Part shown: piece after piece, positions 6,924 to 11,980 of the stretch
Layout of the letters: the number at the start of each line of letters is the position of its first letter
Numbering within the stretch: the stretch's first letter is position 1
NCBI GenBank assembly: GCA_020860865.1
Contig: JAJBTL010000386.1
Location: 7,310-19,289 of the forward strand
DNA: 11,980 nucleotides
DNA from: Planctomycetota bacterium
GTDB lineage: Bacteria; Planctomycetota; SZUA-567
Direction: 5' to 3'
Notes under the pieces: model-generated
What the model saw: only the letters and a program-made list of their open reading frames with translations
Database searches by the model: none
What the model was told of the DNA's origin: nothing
Translations under genes and position numbers: made by a program

Positions 6924-8100
6924 TACCTGTTCTCCACTCGTTCATTGCGTAATTGCTGCTGCAGCAGTTCGTAGGTCCGGGCATCGGGCCGTAAAAGTCG
7001 CTCGCCGCTGTTCGGCGCGGTATTGAATTGATTAAAGAGTCTGCCGGCGTCCAGGTTGGGGGGGGGAGTGACGGCATCGGCGCGCCGGGGAAGGCCCGTC
7101 CGGCGTCCTGGATGGCCTTGTTATACACCGGGGGCAACGTGTCGCCGGGACGGGGCGTCGGGTTTGTCGAACGCTGGCCGACGGTGAACTCGAGTTCGCT
7201 CTCGCCCCGTCGTTTACTGGACTGTTCCACCGCTTCGACCCGGAGGGTGTAGAGGCCGGACACGAGGTTGTTCGGGACCCGCCAGACCAGGGCGGTATGG
7301 AGATCGCGGATCGGTCCGTTGAAAAACGGCGCGTACTCCCCGTAGTTCGGTTCGGAAAAGACGACGGCCCCTGCTTCGTTCCGGAGGGAAATCCCGAACA
7401 TTATCCGGCACTCGTAACCGCCGTCCGACGTGGCGAAAAAGTCGGCGCCGTCGACCTCGACGTAGAGAAGCGTGTCCTCCCCCGGCAACAGGTCGCCGCC
7501 GGTCCGTTCCTCGTAGAGGCGGTAGCCGGCGATGTTGGTGGCGAAGATGGGCGTGGACAGTTCCAGGCTGGTCCGGGTGGCGAGGAGCCGGGACGCCTCC
7601 TCGATGTGGCCGGCGGCGATGGTGTGCTCGCCGACAGCCAGTTCCATATAGGCGGACATGAGGAGGAAGGCGACGTCCGTTTGGTTGGCCCGACCCATGC
7701 CGCGCCAGGTCTGGAGCGCCTGCTCCGGCTGGTTCATGAACAGGTGGTAAAGGGCAAGGGACCGTTGCGCTGACCGGCTGCCGGTTGCGGCTTCCGCTTC
7801 AAGGCGGTCAAGGTTGTCCGGGGATGCCACCGGCGACAACGGCTCGAGGGCGACGACCCGATCGGCGGACAGGCCGGACCGCAGGTTCCCGAGGCGGTGG
7901 CGGAGGCGCTGGAGATCACCGAGGGTCTGGGACCCGAGTTCCGGACGGCCCAGTTCCCGCTCGATGGCCCGGTCGAGGGCCTGGAGTTCGGCGTAGGGGA
8001 CCTCGCCAGCCATCGCGGTCGCGTCGCCCTGGACGGCGACGCCGATGCAGGCGGCAAGGCAGATGGCGATGGCGTAGCGGAGCGGGTTACGTTTCTTCAC
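6901..8100 (-). CDS. Exported protein of unknown function, C-terminus dependent on a C9 tract
   Basis: Start is the GTG at 8098-8100, whose GTGA overlaps the xseA TGA by four bases; an AAGGAT lies about eight bases before it. As read the product is 399 residues. 'MKKRNPLRYA' plus a hydrophobic core is an export signal. Leu15-Ala-Ala-Cys18 fits a lipobox, but hydrophobic residues continue past Cys18, so ordinary cleavage near residues 28-31 is equally possible. Residues 35-180 are helical, perhaps TPR-like ('AQRSLALYHLFMNQPEQALQ'). Residues 182-308 look like an immunoglobulin-type beta-sandwich ('LLPGEDTLLYVEVDG', 'LVSGLYTLRVEAVE'). A Pro-rich linker follows. It contains nine C's (7058-7066), after which the reading frame looks unnatural; one extra C gives a 392-residue protein ending at 6923. 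I recall similar domains in planctomycete-type genomes but name no function. The third gene of the operon, hisA, follows directly. Confidence 0.8.
   Translation of the reverse strand: MKKRNPLRYAIAICLAACIGVAVQGDATAMAGEVPYAELQALDRAIERELGRPELGSQTLGDLQRLRHRLGNLRSGLSADRVVALEPLSPVASPDNLDRLEAEAATGSRSAQRSLALYHLFMNQPEQALQTWRGMGRANQTDVAFLLMSAYMELAVGEHTIAAGHIEEASRLLATRTSLELSTPIFATNIAGYRLYEERTGGDLLPGEDTLLYVEVDGADFFATSDGGYECRIMFGISLRNEAGAVVFSEPNYGEYAPFFNGPIRDLHTALVWRVPNNLVSGLYTLRVEAVEQSSKRRGESELEFTVGQRSTNPTPRPGDTLPPVYNKAIQDAGRAFPGAPMPSLPPPTWTPADSLINSIPRRTAASDFYGPMPGPTNCCSSNYAMNEWRTGNAHSTGG
7058..7066 (-). repeat. Homopolymeric C9 tract (coding strand) inside the unknown operon gene
   Basis: Nine consecutive C's on the coding strand encode part of Leu-Pro-Pro-Pro (residues 345-348). 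The run is long enough for replication slippage or homopolymer miscalling. One base fewer gives a stop 10 codons after the tract. One base more opens a 44-codon tail ending in TAA that overlaps the hisA ATG. Confidence 0.95.
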
Positions 8101-9443
8101 GCGGATGATCCTTCGGTTGCTGTGACCGTGGCGGCAATCCGCCCGGTCCTGAGCCTGGCGGTGACGTTGTCCCCTGCCCGGAGCGTGGCGGCGTCGGTGA
8201 CGACCCGGCCGTCCGGACCGTGGAGAACGGCATAGCCCCGGTCCAATACCGCCAACGGGGACATGGCGGCGAGGCGGGCGGCCTGGATGTCGACGCGGCC
8301 CGTCTCCCGGCGGATGCGGTCCCGGGCGTTGTCCGCCAGTTCGTCGTAGAGTTCGTCGATTCGTTGCCAACGGCGTTCGAGCATGTCGGCCGGGCGGCGG
8401 AAAACCCGTTCCCGGGCCAGGCCCCGGAGCCGTTCGCGTTGTTCCCGGACAACGCCCGAAAGGGCGCGGGAGAGGACGTTGGCGGCATGGGCGAGGCGGC
8501 CGAACCGGGTGGATTGGTCCGGCGCGACGCACTCGGCCGCTTCGGACGGCGTCGCCGCCCTGGCGTCGGCGACAAAGTCGGCGATGGTGAAATCGGTCTC
8601 GTGGCCGACGGCGCTGACGATGGGTGTTTGGCTGGCGGCGATGGCCCGGGCCACCGCTTCGTCGTTGAAGGCCCACAGGTCTTCCAGGGAACCGCCGCCC
8701 CGGCCGACGATGATGACATCGGCCCGGCCCCAGCGGTCGAGGCGTTCCAGCGCCCGGGCGATGTCGGCCGGGGCATCGCGGCCTTGCACCACGCTTGGGG
8801 ACACCACGACCCGGACGCCGGGGGCCCGGCGGGAGAGTATTTTCACCATGTCCCGGAGCGCCGCGCCGCCCGGGCTGGTGACAATGCCGACCACGGCCGG
8901 GGATTCGGGGAGGGGCGTTTTCCGGTCCCGGTCGAACAGGCCCTCGGCCGCCAGCTTTTCCTTGAGCGCTTCGAATTTGGCCCAGAGATCGCCCTTTTCC
9001 TCGGCGGAACTGAGGGAGGTGACGACCAGTTGGTAGCGGCCGCGCGGTTCGTAGACGGTGAGTTTTCCCCGTACCGTCACCCGGGTGCCGTCGGCCGGAA
9101 GGGTGCGGATACGGCTGGCGCTCGACCGCCAGATAACGCAGTCGACGAGGGTGTACTGGTCTTTCAGGCAAAAATAGACGTGACCGGACGGGCTGGCCTT
9201 GAGGCCGCCGGTTTCGCCGGTAACGGTGACGGCGCCGACGCGGCCCTCGAGGAGGGTCTTTATAGTCCTGGTCAGTTCCGACACGCTGAGGGCGGTGTCG
9301 TCGGTGTCGGCCGGCCGGGCCGGATGGCGTAATCCTCTTCGCACTCCCCTGGTTCCTTCCTGTGGCGCTTTTATCAACTCTGAGAGCATGTTATTAAAAT
9401 GCGTCTCGTCGCGCCATACGTCGTCAAAATCGGCTCTCGGCAT
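8097..9443 (-). CDS. xseA: Exodeoxyribonuclease VII large subunit
   Basis: A 448-residue XseA, catalytic subunit of the ExoVII single-strand exonuclease, which works with several copies of XseB in DNA repair and recombination. After a non-conserved N-terminus (1-50), 'LSVSELTRTIKTLLE' (52-66) opens the OB-fold DNA-binding domain ('GHVYFCLKD' 87-95; 'VYEPRGRYQLVV' 130-141). The catalytic domain carries 'VGIVTSPGGAALRDM' (185-199), 'GRGGGSLEDLWAFNDE' (247-262) and 'SAVGHETDFTIADFVADARA' (277-296). A long charged coiled coil (about 310-390) and the terminal 'LDRGYAVL' (400-407) complete the family plan. The start at 9441-9443 was chosen because GAGGG (minus strand, 9453-9457) lies nine bases upstream; the next Met (9387-9389) has no ribosome binding site. 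That ribosome binding site is part of a perfect hairpin. No xseB follows: the next gene overlaps by four bases and is unrelated. Confidence 0.97.
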   Translation of the reverse strand: MPRADFDDVWRDETHFNNMLSELIKAPQEGTRGVRRGLRHPARPADTDDTALSVSELTRTIKTLLEGRVGAVTVTGETGGLKASPSGHVYFCLKDQYTLVDCVIWRSSASRIRTLPADGTRVTVRGKLTVYEPRGRYQLVVTSLSSAEEKGDLWAKFEALKEKLAAEGLFDRDRKTPLPESPAVVGIVTSPGGAALRDMVKILSRRAPGVRVVVSPSVVQGRDAPADIARALERLDRWGRADVIIVGRGGGSLEDLWAFNDEAVARAIAASQTPIVSAVGHETDFTIADFVADARAATPSEAAECVAPDQSTRFGRLAHAANVLSRALSGVVREQRERLRGLARERVFRRPADMLERRWQRIDELYDELADNARDRIRRETGRVDIQAARLAAMSPLAVLDRGYAVLHGPDGRVVTDAATLRAGDNVTARLRTGRIAATVTATEGSSA

Positions 9444-9444
9444 G

Positions 9445-9473
9445 TTTTTTGACCCTCACCGCCGGTCAAAAAA
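9445..9473 (-). promoter_or_regulatory. Perfect 10-bp inverted repeat enclosing the xseA ribosome binding site
   Basis: TTTTTTGACC (9445-9454) and GGTCAAAAAA (9464-9473) are exact reverse complements around a 9-base loop. In the xseA mRNA the hairpin ends one base before the AUG. Of the GAGGG Shine-Dalgarno, three bases fall in the loop and two in the stem. It is not a terminator in either direction, because the A/U arms are inside the stem with no following U-tract. It may be a translation-control hairpin or a DNA operator dyad. Confidence 0.6.
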
Positions 9474-9573
9474 CAAGCCTGCCGCCTCTTTTCCTCGTCT
9501 GACACGACGATACACAATTTAATAACACGCTCTGACTGTAAAACGGTTATTGTCACGGACGGCGACCCGTGTG

Positions 9574-11151
9574 TCAACCTTCAGTCGGACCGCGTTCAGC
9601 CGTGGCGCCGCCGTCGCCGCCGGTCCAGCCCATGGCGGCGGCGGTTTTTTGGAGAATGGCCTGTTCCTCACCGGAATCGAGTTCGGGATAGCCGTGGCGT
9701 TCCCGGTAGATCCGGGCGTCCTCGGAGTACCGGTGAAGAAAGTCGGACAACGCCGCCTTGTCGAGGTCGTCGCCACGGAGGCGGGTGGCGGCGGCGCGGG
9801 CGCGGCGGAGGCTGTCCAGGCGGCGGACGTCCTCCTGGCCGGCGCTGCCGTCCGCCAGTTTCAGGTAGGTGGCGAACCCGTCCGAGTCCGGGCCGAGGTC
9901 GCGGTAGAGTTTGACCACTTCCTCGCGGTTCCGCAACAGTTCAGCGGCCTTGTCCGCGTCGAAGTCGTCGGTGAGTTCAAGGAGGCGGGCATAGTCCGGG
10001 CGGGACGGCGCAGCGCCCGCTGTCGCCTTTTCAGCCCGCATGGCCTCGAACTGGTCGGCGAGGTCAGGGTCGGTGCGGCGGAGCGAGGCGAGGCGGCGGT
10101 CGGCGTCCGGGCCGCCGGCCGGGTCCGTTTCCTTCCAGGCCGATTCGACAAACTGCCGGTTGGCGGCGAGGAGGGCCCGGTTGTCCCGTTGGCGGAGGCG
10201 GCGGTACTCCCCGAGGGCGGCCTCCCGGTCGGGTTCGTCCAGGGACGATTCGGCCTGACGCTTCGCTTCGTCCGGCGGAATGTTGTCCGCCGACCACTGG
10301 CGGCCGAGGGCGGCGAGTTCGTCCCGCCGGACAGCGACGGCGACCTGGTCCTCGTAGCGGCGGATGCCGTCCTCCCCGATGACCCGGCGCACCGCCGGCG
10401 AATCGAGGAGCGGCCGGGTCCGTGTCGGGTCCTCCTCGAGGCGGCGGTCGAGGACGAGGCGGCAGAACTCCCCGTCCGCCGCGTCGAGGGCGGCTTGCCG
10501 CGCTTCGGCCGGGGCGTCCCGCAGTTCGTTGTCGACACTGAGGAGGATCATGTCGCGGTAGCGGGATTGGGCCTGGTCGTCGAAAAGCGTATCCCGGCCC
10601 ACCGCCAGGTCACGGAACATGGCGCGTTGGCGTTCGTTGACTTCCTGTTCATAGAGTGCGGTTTTCTCGTCCCGGACCGCCTCCCGCCACGACGCGGTCT
10701 GCTGCGTGTAGGCGTCGAACCCCATGGTAAACAGGGCTTTTTGCCTGTCGTTCCGGAAGTCGGCGGCGAGGTCTTTCCGCTGTTCCTTCAGGAACTCGTC
10801 GGTCCGCTTGTCCAGGCTGGCGGCTTCGCGGCCGGGTCCGGATTCGATTTCCCGGCGGAAAGCGTTGCCGCGTTCATGCAGTCCGGCGAGGGCGTCCCGG
10901 ACAATGGCGTCGTCGTAGACGGCATCGCGGACGGCCCGGCGTTCCGCCTCCGGATCGGAAGGGGAGGGGGTCGGAGCCTGACCCGGCCCGGCGCCGCTGG
11001 CTGCCGGGGTGGCGGCGGTCAGGACCGACGCTGACGGCGCCGCCTTGCCGACCTTGAGGTAGTGGTCGGACGGTTTGAGGACGCCAGCGGTGTAACGGGT
11101 GTCCGGATCGAATGGTTGATCATCTGGTTTCAGTTCTGGCACGCGAAGCAT
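9574..11151 (-). CDS. Uncharacterised charged helical protein, resembles phage internal virion/structural proteins
   Basis: I chose the ATG at 11149-11151 (525 residues), which has AAAGGG seven bases upstream. The frame extends to a TTG at 11268, but the extra 39 residues have no ribosome binding site and look non-coding. The product has no signal peptide or membrane segment and only one Cys (230). The N-terminus 'MLRVPELKPDDQPFDPDTRY' is followed by a Pro/Ala/Ser-rich linker (37-66). About 400 residues then consist of Arg/Asp/Glu/Ala-rich helices, e.g. 'DRQKALFTMGFDAYTQQ' (135-151), 'YRDMILLSVDNELR' (198-211) and 'RRYEDQVAVAVRRDELAALG' (264-283). From memory the order 'RVPE' start, helical array with 'LEEDPxxxRxLL', then Asp/Arg-rich helices matches proteins that lie near tail or lysozyme genes in tailed phages and prophages. 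I cannot confirm this without a search. No phage integrase, capsid or tail gene flanks it in the window. Its function is unknown. Confidence 0.6.
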   Translation of the reverse strand: MLRVPELKPDDQPFDPDTRYTAGVLKPSDHYLKVGKAAPSASVLTAATPAASGAGPGQAPTPSPSDPEAERRAVRDAVYDDAIVRDALAGLHERGNAFRREIESGPGREAASLDKRTDEFLKEQRKDLAADFRNDRQKALFTMGFDAYTQQTASWREAVRDEKTALYEQEVNERQRAMFRDLAVGRDTLFDDQAQSRYRDMILLSVDNELRDAPAEARQAALDAADGEFCRLVLDRRLEEDPTRTRPLLDSPAVRRVIGEDGIRRYEDQVAVAVRRDELAALGRQWSADNIPPDEAKRQAESSLDEPDREAALGEYRRLRQRDNRALLAANRQFVESAWKETDPAGGPDADRRLASLRRTDPDLADQFEAMRAEKATAGAAPSRPDYARLLELTDDFDADKAAELLRNREEVVKLYRDLGPDSDGFATYLKLADGSAGQEDVRRLDSLRRARAAATRLRGDDLDKAALSDFLHRYSEDARIYRERHGYPELDSGEEQAILQKTAAAMGWTGGDGGATAERGPTEG

Positions 11152-11176
11152 GGTTTTCCCTTTCTTCCTGATGGCA

Positions 11177-11198
11177 GGGAGGCCGACACGGCCATCCC
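11177..11198 (-). promoter_or_regulatory. Strong hairpin in the leader of the phage-like gene
   Basis: GGGA-GGCCG (11177-11185) pairs with CGGCC-A-TCCC (11189-11198), giving nine base pairs with one bulged A and a 3-base loop. It ends about 25 bases before the start codon in the minus-strand message. No U-tract follows on either strand, so it is not a standard terminator of the upstream kinase gene. No clear promoter was found in the 130-base gap (11152-11281). Confidence 0.35.
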
Positions 11199-11281
11199 GG
11201 AGAAGAAGGGTAGCGGCGTTCACGCGCTCTGGACGGTATTCGGTTGCCTTTGTGAAAAGATTTTCCAAAAACTCCCGGGCG

Positions 11282-11980
11282 TTAATCCATGGCCGCGTCG
11301 AGCCGACGGTCGGCAGCCATCATGGTGATGACAACCGACGCGCCACTCCCGCCGTCCTCCACCACGCGGTCGCCGCCGGTGCCGCGGGCGCGTTCCCGGA
11401 GGGGACGGAGACCGAAGCCCCGGTCGGGCCTCTGGCCCGCCGTGAACGGACCGCCTGGCGGGAAACCGACGCCGTTGTCCCGGACCGCGACCCGGAGCGC
11501 GTCGCTGCTCCGGTCCCGGCCGAGGCTCACCGTCACCTCGGTCGCCTCCGCGTGTTTCCTGACATTTGTCAGGAGTTCGTAGACGGCGCGGTAGAAGAAG
11601 ATGGCGTCGGTGGCGCCGGGCTCGGGGAAATCCTTGTCCGCCGAGACGGTGACGGCGATGCCGGTCTGGTCGGAGAAGGTTTTGGCGTACCAGTCGAGGG
11701 CGGGGACGAGGCCGAGTTCGTAGAGGATGGACGGGCTGAGGCTGAACGACAGGGTGCGGAGCTCCTGGACCGACTGGTCGAGGAGGGTCTGGGTGGCGGC
11801 GATGGTGTCGGCGTCGGGACCCGGGAGCCGTTTCCGGAGGGGGCCGAGGCGGAGGTTGGCGAGGGCCAGGGTCTGGCAGCCCGAGTCGTGAAGGTCGGCG
11901 GCGATGGCCCGGCGGTCCCGTTCGCCGGCGTCCGCCACCTGGTCGGTAAGGCGGGCGATGTCACGGGCGGCGGTGTCGAG
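11282..11980 (-). CDS. Sensor histidine kinase, NarX/DesK type (HisKA_3 + HATPase_c), C-terminal part; 5' end outside window
   Basis: The frame is open from the right edge to the TAA at 11282-11284, giving 232 residues; the GTG at 11936-11938 is internal, since the frame continues upstream. Positions below count from the window edge. 'RDRRAIAADLHDSGCQTLA' (21-39) is the HisKA_3 dimerisation box, with His31 as probable phospho-acceptor. 'ELRTLSFSLSPSILYELGL' (73-91) is the second dimerisation helix pattern of this class. The ATPase domain has the N-box 'YELLTNVRKHAEAT' (134-147, Asn139), the G1 box 'VRDNGVGFPPG' (166-176) and the G2 box 'RGFGLRPLRERA' (187-198). The protein autophosphorylates and passes phosphate to a LuxR/NarL-type response regulator. 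Sensor domains lie outside the window and no regulator gene follows, so signal and target are unknown. Confidence 0.93.
   Translation of the reverse strand, partial: LDTAARDIARLTDQVADAGERDRRAIAADLHDSGCQTLALANLRLGPLRKRLPGPDADTIAATQTLLDQSVQELRTLSFSLSPSILYELGLVPALDWYAKTFSDQTGIAVTVSADKDFPEPGATDAIFFYRAVYELLTNVRKHAEATEVTVSLGRDRSSDALRVAVRDNGVGFPPGGPFTAGQRPDRGFGLRPLRERARGTGGDRVVEDGGSGASVVITMMAADRRLDAAMD

Noticed and set aside
6956..6967. CTGCTGCAGCAG perfect palindrome near the hisA start, considered as an operator
   Set aside because: It is explained by repetitive Leu/Gln (or Cys/Ser) codons inside the coding region; no other sign of a binding site.
8101..9171. N-terminal extension of the unknown operon gene frame back to 9171, making a 756-codon frame
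   Set aside because: This part is out of frame with xseA and reads as Pro/Arg/Gly-rich nonsense. The signal peptide begins at the GTG at 8100, which overlaps the xseA stop.
8220..9332. Plus-strand open frame (370 codons) opposite xseA
   Set aside because: Antisense shadow of xseA; no motif or supported start.
9554..9571. Hairpin CACGG/CCGTG just after the phage-like gene, considered as a terminator
   Set aside because: Only five base pairs with an 8-base loop and no U-tract; too weak to call.
9550..11034. Long plus-strand open frame (494 codons) opposite the phage-like gene
   Set aside because: The translation is a Val/Gly/Arg-rich string typical of antisense frames in GC-rich DNA. The minus-strand frame has a ribosome binding site and helical amphipathic structure.
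11152..11268. Upstream extension of the phage-like gene to a TTG
   Set aside because: No ribosome binding site; the extension crosses a strong hairpin and reads unlike the rest of the protein. The ATG at 11151 has AAAGGG at proper spacing.

Overview
The window is GC-rich bacterial DNA with dense coding on both strands. It comes from a Gram-negative organism: an autotransporter beta-barrel ending in Phe lies at the left edge, and several products carry Sec signal peptides. No 16S or other phylogenetic marker is present. The HD-containing class II CCA-adding enzyme and the secreted protein between xseA and hisA recall Planctomycetes/Verrucomicrobia/Lentisphaerae-type bacteria, but this is a memory-based impression at low confidence.

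Layout. (1) 1-1981 (+): the 3' part of an autotransporter, cut by the window edge, ending at a two-way terminator shared with (2) gap (GAPDH, 2089-3093, -). (3) 3094-3527: a divergent regulatory region with a structured gap leader and candidate promoters for gap and cca. (4) cca (3528-5003, +), meeting at a second two-way terminator (5) a secreted Sel1-repeat protein (5134-6033, -), which has its own candidate promoter. (6) A tightly overlapping minus-strand operon, xseA (8097-9443) > secreted protein of unknown function (6901-8100) > hisA (6204-6923). (7) A 525-residue charged helical protein (9574-11151, -) that resembles phage internal virion proteins. (8) The 3' part of a NarX/DesK-type sensor histidine kinase (11282 to the right edge, -).

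Most genes are housekeeping: glycolysis, tRNA 3'-end maturation, histidine biosynthesis and DNA repair. They are not functionally linked except by operon structure. Four points stand out. A C9 tract in the unknown operon gene decides its C-terminus: one extra C gives a more protein-like tail and a TAATG junction with hisA. A perfect 10-bp hairpin sits directly against the xseA start codon and half covers its Shine-Dalgarno. A phage-virion-like gene stands alone among chromosomal genes. The gap leader carries a terminator-like hairpin. No CRISPR array, insertion sequence, tRNA or rRNA was seen.
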